Assembly (NCBI GenBank): GCA_036186865.1
Contig: AP025062.1
Location: 32,284,753-32,348,752 of the forward strand
Direction of reading: 5' to 3'
DNA from: Eustoma russellianum
Taxonomy: Eukaryota; Streptophyta; Magnoliopsida; Gentianales; Gentianaceae
DNA length: 64,000 nt
The position numbers were made by a program, and so were the translations under genes. Below the pieces are notes generated by a model. It saw only the letters and a list, made by a program, of their open reading frames with translations. It was not told where the DNA came from and searched no databases. Every line of letters begins with the position of its first letter. The first letter of the stretch is position 1. Positions 12,277 through 25,006 of the stretch are shown here, piece by piece.

Positions 12277-13010
12277 TATTAGACCGTGCACCTACAATAA
12301 ACACCACTAAAGGGGATGGGTGAATAGTGATTAGCAGAAATTACACTACTACCCTTTGTAAAAATCCCCTTTGAAAACAGAATCTGAGACCACCTCAGAT
12401 TCAGAACCCGTTTTTGAAAAATTCAAAAATAAGTGTACACAACTCCAAAATTATAAAACTTTTCAGAATGTAACTTCAATATGTTAACAAGACTCTGTCC
12501 AAAAATCAGACAAAAATAAGATCATTTGGCCTTTCCAACAAATAAAAAGATTCAGATGGTCAATCTGGACAGAATTGGACAGAATGTTGCTGATTTTGAA
12601 AAACGTGTTTCTCTTTGAATACTCAACCAAAAAGGTTGATTTTTATATCAAAACACTCCTTAAGATGTGTAGATGATGTTTCCAAAAGACCCTGACCTTA
12701 AAAAATTCTTGATTAACACAGAATTCAAGTTTTCTCAAAACTGGTCAGATTGCAGCCAGATTGAAGCAGTTATCTTGCAAAGACTGAAAGACTTTCCCTT
12801 GCTCAAATCAAGTGATTCTTGTTGCAAATAAAAGATAATAGTCTGAAGTATAACTCCACCAAAAATCACAAATTTTGAAAGTGTTTAGCTATTTTTTCAA
12901 ACCGTGAGAAATTGTGTGAAAACTGCTGTAAAAACGGGCAGAATGCAGAAATGAAGAAACAAACCAAGAACACCGAGAATTTATCCCGGATCGATCAATG
13001 TGACCTACTC
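12277..13010 (-). repeat. Element B 3' LTR, outer (terminal) segment
   Basis: This is non-coding and matches 45759-46493 and 57829-58565. It begins with TATTAGACC, where the other copies have TGTTGGACC or TATTGGACC. It stops at TACTC, the target duplication of element 3, and continues at 24651. Confidence 0.9.
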
Positions 13011-13273
13011 TGTAGGATCTGTAAGGTACCACTAGAAGGGGGGTTGAATAGCCATAAGAAAAGGACTATCTTCTATAATTGACCAAAGATCAATATTAAT
13101 TGCCATAAGAAAAAGCTTCATTCTTAATTTCCATTGAATGAAAGACTCACCGTCAAAGAGAGGAGGCCTTTGACTCAACATACATTCTTGTTCGGTTTTG
13201 AAATTTGTGGTTGCCATCTCACGTAGATCGTTGGATCCCTTTTAATGTGAGTGTCCTGTGCTCTGATACCACT
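13011..13273 (-). other. Duplicated primer site and gag start joined to an LTR tail (repair scar)
   Basis: 13011-13050 is the last 40 bp of a family-A LTR. 13051-13058 (GCCATAAG) is filler matching 13102-13109 just inside the adjacent gag fragment. From about 13059 to 13207 is the first part of gag on the - strand (PPLFDGESFIQWK, IDLWSIIED), and 13260-13271 is a primer site next to the LTR at 13274. In the intact arrangement, LTR tail and gag start are not joined this way. The short open frame across it is chimeric, not a gene. Confidence 0.85.
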
Positions 13274-15911
13274 TGTAGGATCTGCAAGGCACCACTAGAA
13301 AGGGGGGTTGAATAGTTGGTGCGGAAAGTGTGGTTTTTAAAATAGTTTTGAACCAAGAACTCAACTTCTGAAAACAGTTTCTGTTTTCAGGACCAGTTTT
13401 AAAATGTTTTTAAAACTAGGTTGCAGGTCTTCAAAAATTCTGAAATTTTGAGAGAACTTAGCCTCAGATGTTATGAGTGTCTCCTAAAAATTTAAGATTT
13501 AAGTTCAACCTTTAACCCCTTGAAAATTTGTTGGTGGTCAGATTGCACAAATCTGCCAGAAACGGTACACTGATTTGAAAAATTATTTCCTATTTGTACG
13601 TAACTCCAAATGCTCTGAAATTTTAACCAATAACACCTTATAAGTTATATTTAAATGGGTTGAACTAGTTTTGAAAAATTCTTTTGGGAAGTTAGTCAAA
13701 TACGATCAAAGTCTCAACCTTTGCAAGCATGAAAATCAGACTTCACTAGTCTCAGAACTTTGGGCATTTGAATGACTTATACTTGTCCAAAAGGGTTGAA
13801 ACTTGAGCCAAAAGAACCTTAAAACGTGTGGCTATGTTTTTCAAAAGTTTCGTAATTCTTGAAATCCGTTTACTATTTTTACGAGCGTGATCAAAAAGGA
13901 TAAACAGTGCTGAAACTGAAAGTAGATGCTGAAAGTAAACGACACCAAGAATTTTATACTGGTTCGGTTATAAACAACCTACTCCAGTCTTCAAGGACAC
14001 CTTCCTCGGTTCACACTAATCACAAAACACAAAATACACCTTACCACAGGGTTGATGGAGTTACACACCAACTCCAACCCTTTACAAACCTTGTACGTTG
14101 AATACAATGCACACGAACACCACCACCTTGCAAGTCCAAGATTGATCACACCTTGATCAATCTTTTACAATGATAAAGAGAATACGTTGTGGTCTAGATG
14201 AAGCCTATTCAAGTATATATATGTAAGTACAATAGGCTTTTAGGAAGAAGAAAGAAAGAGAGTGTAGAAGAAGAAGGCTAAAACGTTTGATGCTTCAAGA
14301 TTGCAATGCTTGTTCTTGTTTTTGTGTTGTTCTTCTTCCTTCCCTTTTAACATGTGTTGGCCGCCCCCCTTGGTGCTTTACTCCTGTTTAAAATTGCCTT
14401 CTAAGTCATCGGAAGAGTATATGGTATCATTGTGACATGTCTTTGCTTACTTGGCATGTTCTCATTGGATGATCATTAAACTCTTGCTTACTTGGCACTC
14501 ATTGATTGGTTGAATGTTGTCATCACTTGATGACTAGGAAAATCTGAGAATACCACTTAAAACGTGCCAAAATCATCATAAAATAGTTACCATAAGTTCC
14601 AAGATCATCACATAAATTAAGCAATACATTTTTCTCCAAAAAGAGGTACAAAAATCGGCCATAAAGATGCTGAAATTTCAGCATGTGAATCATTAGTATT
14701 CTTTTCAAAATGTTGCCAAATTTTCTTTGATTTATTTCTTAAAAATGAATCACCATTTAGTATGCAATATTCTCATCTTTTATGAAATAAAAACTAGACA
14801 CTAATAAGGCCTCAAAATCGGCCAAGATACATTACACACATGCTGAACTTTTCAAAATGTAAGATATTCAAGAATATCAGTTTCTTTATTCCATAAAATA
14901 TTTAAACACTTCCAAATTGTCTTCTAATTAATCCACCTTAATCAAGACACAAAATATGGCTCATAATGGTGTAGAATTCGGCCAGCCTATTAGCACATGC
15001 TGAAATTTTCAGCATGTGTTACAAATGTGGCATAAGTTTGAAATGTTACCTTGTATAGCTCCTTCCTTTATGTCATCAACACTGTATGCTTCATTCTTGA
15101 CCAATCAATATGCCAACAAGGCTCCACATAGGCTCCAACTCAGCTGTTTTAGGCATGTATCATATATTGTGCATGTGCTGAATTTTATTTTTGCAAACTT
15201 TGTAAAATAGTGCACATTTAATAATACACACATGGTATATTCTAATCAGCCCTTAATTGAATTTTCTAAAACACTTTAAGATGTATGAAATAAGTAAAAA
15301 GTGTCTAGATACATGTTGTATGATGTGCCAAAAACATTCCATGTGTTGTGTACGTAGAAAACCGAATTTTCGACGTTTATCGATTACCCGATTTTTCTCC
15401 AATTAAATTCCAACTTTTTGCACATGTTATATACATTATGTTTCACATAATATACATAAATTAAACTTTAATATTCGGCACTTAGCTGATCTTAAAGTGG
15501 CGCCTTACACATGTGACAAAATTGAAATTGGAATCTCCACAATTTGGCCTTAATGTGGGGTGATTTGTGCGTTCCAACATGGAATGATTTTATGGCTGTA
15601 AATATCATCATACCCACGAAATTTATGGATATTTCTTAGGTGTAGGAGCTGACCATCTATTTATGGCAAGTACGTGACACGTTGGCGAAGTTTCAATATT
15701 CGTCCGATGCAACAATTTTCGGTTTAGAACCTTTTAACGTGTCGTATTTAATTTGTCATCACCATGACTTATATCATATGATATAAGACCTGAATATACT
15801 CATAAATATGAGTTAAGTATGGTGGTGTGACGTTAACGTACGTACGTAAAATATATACCGTGTCGGTAGTACGTTGGAATATGTTTGTATGTGCCTTTTT
15901 CAAAAAATTTG

Positions 15912-15951
<40 letters not shown>

Positions 15952-16282
15952 CGTGCCATAAGTGTGGGGAGGAGAGTGGAAGAATTTCCTTTCTTCACCT
16001 TGTTGCTTTTGTGCCTTGTCCAAATGTTGCTTCCTTTAATGAACTACTTAGTTTAATTAACTAAGTACTTCACTTAATGAACTAGTTTAGTTCATTAATG
16101 GTGGCACCTAAAAATAGTTCAAACACAACAAATGTTTGCCATTTCATGTAAGCTTTAAAGCTTCATGGCTCGTTAGTACGATAACATTATACATGAACTG
16201 TATAAGGCAAGTTATATGCAATATGTCATGCACATGTTTAAATCATGTATTTTGAAATCACTCAAACCCCTTTTTCTCTATA
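13274..16282 (-). repeat. Element 3 3' LTR (internal copy, 3009 bp)
   Basis: TGTAGGATCTGCAAGG at the left is the reverse complement of the conserved LTR end; the right end TATA should be CA and is mutated. It contains palindromes at 14666-14687, 14834-14862 (degraded) and 14994-15019, a 20-bp perfect palindrome at 15768-15787, and a 35-bp AT dinucleotide run at 15915-15949. It is non-coding. Confidence 0.9.
15915..15949. repeat. AT dinucleotide microsatellite in LTR
   Basis: Seventeen AT units in the element 3 3' LTR. The matching place in the 5' LTR (about 24277-24312) is shorter and interrupted by GT steps. Confidence 0.9.
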
Positions 16283-16455
16283 ATCTCCCCCTTTTGATGA
16301 TTTTCAAAATAACCTATAATCATGATTTATATCTTATCGCTCCCCTTCAATCATGCATAAATTCAAATTTTGAATTTCAAATTTCAAACCGCTCTCCCCC
16401 TTGATTTATGCAATCAGTTTCTCTCTCCCCTTAAATCATGCATTCTCTCCCCTTT
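16283..16455 (-). other. Polypurine tract cluster, element 3
   Basis: Read on the - strand, AAAAGGGGGAGA at 16283-16296 abuts the 3' LTR. Further GGGGAG-type tracts lie near 16335, 16390, 16425 and 16448. Same arrangement as in elements 1 and 4. Confidence 0.8.
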
Positions 16456-16501
16456 ATTTTGGAAAGTCATTCAAAATCTGCATGTAAATATGGAAAGTGA
16501 A

Positions 16502-18250
16502 TCAAATCACATCAGCAGAACTCATGCCTAATTTAGAACGAAGATTTTCATACGTGGCTTGATTTAAGGCTTTAGTGAAGATATCCGCTACTTGTGCCTC
16601 TGTGCGTACGTGATCTATGACAATATCACTATTATTTACGTGATCACAAAGAAAGTGATAGCGTACTTCTATATGCTTGGCCTTAGAGTGTAACACGGGG
16701 TTCTTAGATAGGTTAATTGCACTCATACTATCACAATATATAGGAATTCTATTTACGGTAATTCCAAAGTACGAAAGTTGTTGTTTTATCCATAGTAATT
16801 GTGTGCAACATAGACTAAGTTTCATGTACTCAGCCTCAGTAGTGGATAAAGCTACGCTTGCTTGCTTTTTGAAAAACCATGAAATGAGTGAGTTTCCTAT
16901 AAACTGGCAAGTGCCACTCGTGCTTTTTCTATCTATCTTACATCCACCGTAATCTGCATCAGTATAAGCATGTAAGTTAAATTCACAATCTTTATCATAC
17001 CAAATGCCTAAGGTGGGTGTGTGCTTAATATAGCGGAATATTCTTTTTATCGCATTATAGTGAGACACCTTAGGTTGACTTTGAAAACATGCACACATGC
17101 ATACACTGAACATGATATCAGGCTTAATAGCAGTAAGATATAACAAAGAGCCAATCATAGATCTATATAAGGCATTATCAAAATCTTTACCATGTTCATC
17201 TTTATCTAATTTAGTAGTAACACTCATAGGGGTAGGGGATGGTTTTAAATTTTCAAAATTGAACTTTTTAATCATGTCATTTACATATTTAGCTTGGCTT
17301 ATGTGAATGCCTTTACTCGTTTGCTTAATCTGCAAGCCAAGAAAATAGTTCAAATCGCCAACCATAGACATTTCAAATTCAGATTTCATGCAATTTTCAA
17401 AATCTTCAACAAGTTTATGAGAAGTAGAGCCGAAAATAATGTCGTCAACGTAAATTTGAATAATAAGTAAGTCCGATTTATCTTGTTTCAAAAATAATGT
17501 ACTATCTATATTACCTCGTTTAAAACCATTTTCTAAAAGGAAAATAGCAAAACGATCATACCATGCTCTAGGTGCTTGCTTTAGCCCGTATAGTGCCTTC
17601 TTTAGTTTGTACACGTGATCGGGATGTTTCAAATCTTCAAAACCGGGTGGTTGTTTCACGTATACCTCTTCTTGTATAAATCTGTTTAAGAATGCATTTT
17701 TCATGTCCATTTGATAGAGTTTAAAATCTTTCATGCAAGCAATGGCAAGTAAAAGTCGTATAGCTTCTAATCGTGCTACGGGTGCAAATGTCTCCTCATA
17801 ATCAATTCGTTCTTCTTGATTATAGCCTTGTGCTACAAGTCTAGCCTTATTTCTTACAACCTTTCCTTCTTCATTCATTTTATTTCTAAACACCCACTTT
17901 GTGCTTATTATGGTCTTATCTTGTGGTTGTGGCACTAAATCCCATACGTCATTTCTAACAAATTGATTAAGTTCGTCATGCATAGCATCAATCCAAGAAG
18001 AATCACTCAAAGCATCATGCACATTTTTGGGTTCAATTTCAGAAATCATAGCATGAAATTGATTTATTTCATCCGAAGTTATTCTTTTACGTGGTCGCAC
18101 ACCGTGAGTGATGTCGCTTATAATGAGATCATGTGGGTGATCTCTATGCCATCTTGGTTGATTATTTTCTATGTTCTCATGCATTTCTAGTGTATCATGC
18201 ATATCATGCATATCAAACGTGACATCATCATCATTCAACACGGGTTTCAA
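16502..18250 (-). pseudogene. pol: Copia reverse transcriptase and RNase H (element 3)
   Basis: An open stretch of 582 codons covers the copia linker (TRKRITSDE-like acidic region), the RT palm (WVFRNKMNEEG, KARLVAQGYNQ, FAPVARLEAIR, QMDMKNAFLN) with the catalytic YVDD motif (IQIYVDDIIFGST), and RNase H with DADYGGCK, STSGTCQFIG and TTEAEYM. It ends LRSKLGMSSADVI, the usual copia C-terminus. This domain block is itself uninterrupted, but it is out of frame with the integrase at 18247-18250, so it could not be made as part of a normal polyprotein. Confidence 0.9.
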
Positions 18251-19582
18251 TTCAAAATCATCGTCACATTCTTTATCTTTATTTTCTCACCAAATTCATT
18301 AAACTTCACATGAATAGATTCTATAATTTGTCTAGTCTGAGGATCATAACATCTGTATGCTTTTGAATTTACACAATATCCAACAAAGATGCATTCAATT
18401 GATTTAGATTCAAATTTATCTAAATTGTCTTTTGTATTTAAAACAAAAAATTTGCATCTGAACACACAAAAATAGTCAATTTTAGGCATGCAATCATTTA
18501 GTATCTCATAAGGGGTCTTATTTATTTTCTTTCTAATGGATAGGCGATTTACTATGTAGCATGCACAGTTTATGGCTTCCGCCCACAAAAATCTAGGCAA
18601 CTTATTTTCGCACGACATGGTTGTAGCAATTTCTTGTGATGTCCTATTCTTTCTTTCTACTACTCCATTTAATTGTGGAGTTCTAGGTGGCAAAAAGTCA
18701 TGTTTAATTCCTTTCTCTTCGCAAAATGAAATCATGTCCTTATTTTTGAACTCACCGCCTCTATCGCTTCTTATCTTTTTCACATTAATGCATATTGATT
18801 TTCAAGTTGTTTTATCAATTTAGCAATTCAATAGCGCTATCATCCTTATGTGCAAGAAATAAAGTCCAAGTATAACGAGAAAAATCATCAACAATCACGC
18901 AAGCATAGTGACACCCACCAAGACTAGTAGTGTGACTAGGACCAAACAAATCAATGTGTAATAATTCTAAAACTCTAGTCGTGCTTATGTCATTCTTAGG
19001 TTTTAGTGACTCGCGTGTTTGTTTGCCTTTTATACAAGATTCACACAACTGAAAGTTGTCTAAATCAAGTGTAGGCAACCCTCGTATTAGGTTCTTTCGT
19101 TGGAGTTTTTCTAGTGTAGAAATGCCAATATGTCCTAAACGTCTATGCCACAAATTTACGTTAGGTCCATTTGACATGAAACACTTAACCTTAGCATCTA
19201 ACATATCATCCATAGAAAGCGTAAAAATGTTACCTTCTCGTTTTCCTTTTAAGACTGTTTCTCCATTTTTATTTATTATATTGCAGTATGGATGAGTAAA
19301 ACACACATCAAAGCCGTTGTCAATGAATTGCAAAATGCTAAGAAGATTATAAGATAAGTTTCTTACCAAAAAGACGTTGGAGATTTGAAGAGTGCTTGGG
19401 TTTCCAATTGTACCTTTTCCGATAATCTTGCCTTCGTTGTTGTCTCCAAAGGTCACGGATCCGCCTTTTGTGACCTTCTTCAATTTCATGAATAGGCTCG
19501 GGTCACCCGTCATGTGCCTCGAGCAACCACTATCAAGGAACCATTTGATTGATGTATCTTTTGATGTGTGGGTTCCCTGCAA
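18247..19582 (-). pseudogene. pol: Copia protease and integrase (element 3), frameshifted
   Basis: The protease loop is FLDSGCSRHM (catalytic Asp present). Next is the GAG-pre-integrase zinc region (NLWHRRLGHIG ... CESCIKGK) and the integrase core with all three acidic residues: Asp in LLHIDLFGPS, Asp in IRSDRGGEF, Glu in NGVVERKNR. Two frameshifts in the 30 bases around 18784-18814 split the core between the first and second catalytic Asp. A third break joins it badly to the RT block near 18250. Confidence 0.9.
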
Positions 19583-19637
19583 TGTATAAAAATGATTTAG
19601 GTACCCTTTTAATTTTGGGTCCTTACGAGTTAGTTAT

Positions 19638-21569
19638 TCACCTTTTAGTAAAAGTACCTTTCAGTACCCATACTTGGGTGATCCTTCTCGGTCTAGCAAA
19701 TGGAAAGAATATAGATGAAGGTGCAATGTAGTAAACATGTGGTGAGTGCACTTTAGGCCTTTGGCCAAGTACTCCTTTATACTCATCATATGTAGGATGT
19801 TTTTGATATGTCCTTGTGTTTGTGTGCGTAGTGCGTGATCTAGATGAATGAAATGGATGACGTGTATTCATCACTTGTCTCTTCTCATATCTATATGGCA
19901 CAAAATTGTATTTCGCATGATAAGAGGAAGAAGTAGGGCGTAAGGAGGGGAGACGGAGTCTTTGCGTCATCTTAGACGCCGTTTTTTGTTTTGGGGTGTC
20001 TACTTTCTTAGACACTACGAACTTGATTGGTTTAATGGATACTTCATTTGTTTCAATGTATCCTAAACCTTTTTTATCACTATCATGCTTTTGTGATAAG
20101 ATAATACGCTCTAGCATATTGGATCCCATATCAAACTGTTTCATCATTTTCTCTAAGTCTGTATTCCTTGATTTCAAACTTGAAATCTCGGATTTCATTT
20201 CATTATTTTTCATGGTTAATGATGAGATCTCTGTCTTTAATGCAGTAATTATGCGTGATGATTCTTCCTTAGAATCGTTTAATTGAGCGACAAGATTCTC
20301 GTTAGAAGATTCTAACAGTTTCTTGTCTTCAATTAATCGCTTCTTTTCTTTCGCAAGAGTCTTTGTAAATTTATGCAATTTTAAGTACTGACTAAAAAGA
20401 TCATCATAAGAAGGCTCAGAGTCAGAATCAGAGTCAGATGATACCTCGTTTGATGTTTTGGACACAAAGCATACTTGTGCAGTCTCCTCTTCGGTTTCAG
20501 TCTCGGAATCCGATGTATCACTCCAAGTGGAGGCTTTGAGAGCTCGTTTCCTTTGCTTAGGTTCAAAGACGAGTCTATTCTTGCTCCATTTCTTGTCAGG
20601 GTATTTATTTGTTTGCTTTTCCTTATTAGGGCAGTCATATGATAGATATCCAAGTTTGTCGTATTCATAACATTTAACATCTTTATCGTTTGTCTTGTTC
20701 TTATTTCTTTTAGTCGAAGTAGCCTTATTTTTGTTTCTAAATGACTTTCTCAGGAATTTTCTTAAACCTTTAGCCAATAGAATTAAGTCATCGTTATCCG
20801 ATTCAGAATCACTATCATCTACGTGATCGGAAGAAATAGAGACGTATTCATTTGATTTAAATGCAATAGCTTTACCTTGTTTTGATGATTCTGATTTCCT
20901 TATGGTGAGTTTGTTCTCATAAACCTTAAGTGATCCAATTAATTCTTCCATCTTAATTGACTTGGTTTCTTTGCTTTCTTCTATTGCCGTTACTTTAGGG
21001 TCTCACTCGGATGGAAGGCTTCGCAAGACCTTTTGTACCTTTTCCTGCATAGTAAAGGCTTTTCCAAGAGACTCAAGAGAATTGTAAATGTTAGTCAAGC
21101 GAAGATCCATATCAACAATAGATTCATTAGGCAATAATTTAAATGACTCGAGTGTGGACATAAGCATGTTTATCTTGGACTCTTTTACTTGACTAGTGCC
21201 TTCGTGTTTCATTTCAAGTATTCTTCACATTTCTTGAGCACTAGAACAATTTGAGACATAGCAAGACTCGCTTTTACTTAATCCATTTAAAAGTAACTGC
21301 ATAGCCCTAGCGTTCATGCTTAGTCTCTTTTTATCCTCACTAGAATACTCTTATTTAGGCTTAACGACCTCTAGTGTGACTCTATCTACAGTGGATAACT
21401 TTGATGGAACAAAAGGACTATCTTATATAGTTGACCAAAGATCAATATCAATTTCAATAAGAAAAAGCTTCATTCTTAATTTCCATTGAATGAAAGACTC
21501 GCCGTCAAAGAGAGGAGGCATTTGACTCGACATACCTTCTTGTTCGGTTTTGAAATTTGTGGTTATCAT
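19638..21569 (-). pseudogene. gag: Sirevirus gag (element 3), multiple stops
   Basis: The start is ATG at 21569 on the - strand, matching the family start. Stops occur near 21427, 21355, 21227 and at 21003-21005; the last two replace Trp codons (TGG to TGA). The remaining open 437 codons (19638-20951) include the knuckle, now CYEYDKLGYLSYDC: one Cys and the His of the CCHC set are both Tyr, so zinc binding should be lost. The coiled coil and the terminal WVLKG-type motif are present. The next domain, protease, follows after about 55 bases that contain in-frame stops. Confidence 0.88.
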
Positions 21570-21611
21570 CTCACGTAGATCGTTGGATCCCTTTTGATGT
21601 GAGTCTCATGT

Positions 21612-21623
21612 GCTCTGATACCA
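21612..21623 (-). promoter_or_regulatory. Primer binding site, element 3
   Basis: Reverse complement of TGGTATCAGAGC, separated by two bases from the 5' LTR at 21626. Confidence 0.9.
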
Positions 21624-21625
21624 CT

Positions 21626-24600
21626 TGTAGGATCTGCAAGGGAAAACCAGAGATAGTTGGTGCAGAAAGTATGGTTTTTAAAATAGTTTTGAACCAAGAA
21701 CTCAACTTCTGAAAACAGTTTCTGTTTTCAGTGAAAACAGTTTCTGTTTTCAGGACCAGTTTTAAAATGTTTTTAAAACTAGGTTGCAGGTCTTCAAAAA
21801 TTCTGAAATTTGAGAGAACTTAGCCTCAGATGTTATGAGTGTCTCCTAAAAATTTCGGATTTACATTCAACGTCTAACCCCTTGAAAATTCGTTGGTGGT
21901 CAAATTGCGCAAATCTGTCAGAAACGGTACACTGATTTGAAAAATTATTTCCTATTTGTACGTAACTCCAAATGCTCTGAAATTTTAACCAATAACACCT
22001 TATAAGTTATATTTAAATGGGTTGAACTAGTTTTGAAAAATTATTTTGGGAAGTTAGTCAAATACGATCAAAGTCTCAACCTTTGCAAGCATGAAAATCA
22101 GACTTCACTAGTCTCAGAACTTTGGGCATTTGAATGACTTATACTTGTCCAAAAGGGTTGAAACTTGAGCCAAAAGAACCTTAAAACGTGTGGCTATGTT
22201 TTCCAAAAGTTTCGTAATTCTTGAAATCCGTTTACTATTTTTACGAGCGTGATCAAAAAGGATAAACAGTGCTGAAACTGAAAGTAGATGCTGAAAGTAA
22301 ATGACACCAAGAATTTTATACTGGTTCGGTTATAAACAACCTACTCCAGTCTTCAAAGAAACCTTCCTCGGTTCACACTAATCACAAAACACAAAATACA
22401 CCTTACCACAGGGTTGATGGAGTTACACACCAACTCCAACCCTTTACAAACCTTGTACGTTGAATACAATGCACACGAACACCACCACCTTGCAAGTCCA
22501 AGATTGATCACACCTTGATCAATCTTTTACAATGATAAAGAGAATACGTTGTGGTCTAGATGAAGCCTATTCAAGTATATATATGTAAGTACAATAGGCT
22601 TTTAGGAAGAAGAAAGAAAGAGAGTGTAGAAGAAGAAGGCTAAACCGTTTGATGCTTCAAGATTGCAATGCTTGTTCTTGTTTTTGTGTTGTTCTTCTTC
22701 CTTCCCTTTTAACATGTGTTGGCCGCCCCCCTTGGTGCTTTACTCCTCTTTAAAATTGCCTTCTAAATCATCAGAAGAGTATATGGTATCATTGTGACAT
22801 GTCTTTGCTTACTTGGCATGTTCTCATTGGATGATCATTAAACTCTTGCTTACTTGGCACTCATTGATTGGTTGAATGTTGTCATCACTTGATGACTAGG
22901 AAAATCTGAGAATACCACTTAAAACATGTGTCAAAATCATCATAAAATAGTTACCATAAGTTCCAAGATCATCACATAAATTAAGCAACACATTTTTCTC
23001 CAAAAAGAGGTACAAAAATCGGCCATAAAGATGCTGAAATTTCAGCATGTGAATCATTAGTATTCTTTTCAAAATGTTGCCAAATTTTCTTTGATTTATT
23101 TCTTAAAAATGAATCACCATTTAGTATGCAATATTCTCATCTTTTATGGAATAAAAATCAGACACTAATAAGGCCTCAAAATCGGCCAAGATACATTACA
23201 CACATGCTGAAATTTTAAGCATGTGTGATATTCAAGAATATCACTTTCTTTATTCCATAAAATATTTAAAACACTTCCAAATTGTCTTCTAATTAATCCA
23301 CCTTAATCAAGACACAAAATATGGCTCATAATGGTGTAGAATTCGGCCAGCCTATTAGCACATACTGAAATTTTCAGCATGTGTTACAAATGTGGCATAA
23401 GTTTGAAATGTTACCTTGTGTAGCTCCTTCCTTTATGCCATCAACATTGTATGCTTCATTCTTGACCAATCAATATGCCAACAAGGCTCCACATAGGCTC
23501 CAACTCAGCTGTTTTAGGCGTGTAGCATATATTGTGCATGTGCTGAATTTTATTTTTGCAAACTTTGTAAAATAGTGCACATTTAATAATACACACATGG
23601 TATATTCCAATCAGCCCTTAATTGAATTTTCTAGAACACTTTAAGATGTATGAAATATGTAAAAAGTGTCAAGATACATGTTGTATGATGTGCCAAAAAC
23701 GTTCCATGTGTTGTGTACGTAGAAAATCAAATTTTTGACGTTTATCGATTACCCGATTTTTCTCTAATTAAATTCCAAATTTTTGCACGTTATATATATT
23801 GTGTTTCACATAATATACATAAATTAAAATTTAATATTCATCACTTATCTGATCTTAAAGTGGCGCCTTACACATGTGACAAAATTGAAATTGGAATCTC
23901 CACAATTTGGCCTTAATGTGGGGTGATTTGTGTGTGCCAACATAGAATGATTTTATGGTTATAAATATCATCATACCCACGAAATTTATGGATATTTTTG
24001 AGATGTAGGGGCTGGCCATCTATTTATGGCAAGTACGTGACACGTTGGCGAAGTTTCGGTATACGCCCGATATGACAATTTTCGGTTTAGAATCTTTTAA
24101 CGTGTCGTATTTAATTTGTCATCACCATGACTTATATCATATGATATATGACCTGAATATACTCATAAATATGAGTTAAGTATGGTGGTGTGACGTTAAC
24201 GTACGTACGTAAAATATATACCGTGTCGGTAGTACGTTGGAATATGTGTGTATGTGCCTTTTTCAAAAAATTTGAATATATATATATATATATATATGTA
24301 TATGTATATATAGGCGTGCCATAAGTGTGGGGAGGAGAGTGGAAGACTTTCCTTTCTTCACCTTGTTGCTTTTGTGCCTTGTCCAATTGTTGCTTCCTTT
24401 AATAAACTACTTAATTTAATAAACTAAGTATTTCACTTAATGAACTAGTTTAGTTCATTAATGGTGGCACTTGAAAATAGTTCAAACACAAAAAATGTTT
24501 GCCATTTCATGTAAGCTTTAAAGCTTCATGGCTCGTTAGTACGGCAACATTATATATGAACTATATAAGGCAAGTTATATGCAATATGTCATGCACACGT

Positions 24601-24645
24601 TTAAATCATGTATTTTGAAATCACTCAAACCCCTTTTTATATACA
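21626..24645 (-). repeat. Element 3 5' LTR (3020 bp)
   Basis: On the - strand it runs from TGTATATAAAAAGGGG to the conserved GATCCTACA end. Next to its inner end, the GCACCACTAG block has been altered, and a 22-bp stretch of GAAAACAG-type sequence is tandemly doubled near 21714-21757. Palindromes at 23031-23051, 23201-23225 and 23359-23383 (centres 172 and 158 bp apart). Non-coding. Confidence 0.9.
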
Positions 24646-24996
24646 TACTCCAGTCCCAAGGAACACCTTTCCTTGGATTTCACTATGAAACCTTACAACA
24701 AGAACCAAGCTTGATCCTTGGATTATACACCAACCCTATTCAAGACTTGGATAATCACCTTCTATGCAACACTTAGTTGCAACACCTCTACTACCTATTG
24801 ATATAGCCTTATAGAAATGGCTAATCAATATTACAAATGAAGATCAAGAGGCTTGTAGCTCAACAAAAATAACAAGAACACCTTTGCTTCAAAGAATGGA
24901 ACAAGAACAACAACAACAAGAAGATGATAGCTAGACAATTCAACAAATGCTTTCAAGTGAGCTTCAAGTGTGTTTCATCTTGTTCACCATTCCCTC

Positions 24997-25006
24997 CTAT
25001 TTATAG
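24997..25006 (-). promoter_or_regulatory. TATA box in family-B LTR (3' copy)
   Basis: The - strand reads CTATAAATAG, a strong plant TATA match. The same box is at 46836-46845 in the 5' LTR, and in element F near 58915-58924 as the weaker TATAATTAG. Confidence 0.6.

Larger units (their letters stand above)
13011..24645 (-). mobile_element. Element 3: family-A Sirevirus with gag-pol and an end-duplication scar
   Basis: It is bounded by TACTC at 13006-13010 and 24646-24650; the B 5' LTR holds the unoccupied site at 46489-46493. On the - strand: 5' LTR, primer site, gag, pol, polypurine tracts, 3' LTR, then an extra primer site plus about 200 bp of gag start and only the last 40 bp of an LTR. 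LTRs are about 3.01-3.02 kb and diverged by a few percent by eye. Gag and pol carry multiple stops and frameshifts. This is the only family-A copy here with pol. There is no env-like frame between RNase H and the 3' LTR. Confidence 0.9.

Noticed and set aside
16283..16501. Possible env-like gene between RNase H and 3' LTR, expected in some Sireviruses
   Set aside because: Only about 220 bp separate them in element 3, filled with polypurine tracts. The same holds for B and F, so these elements have no env-like frame.
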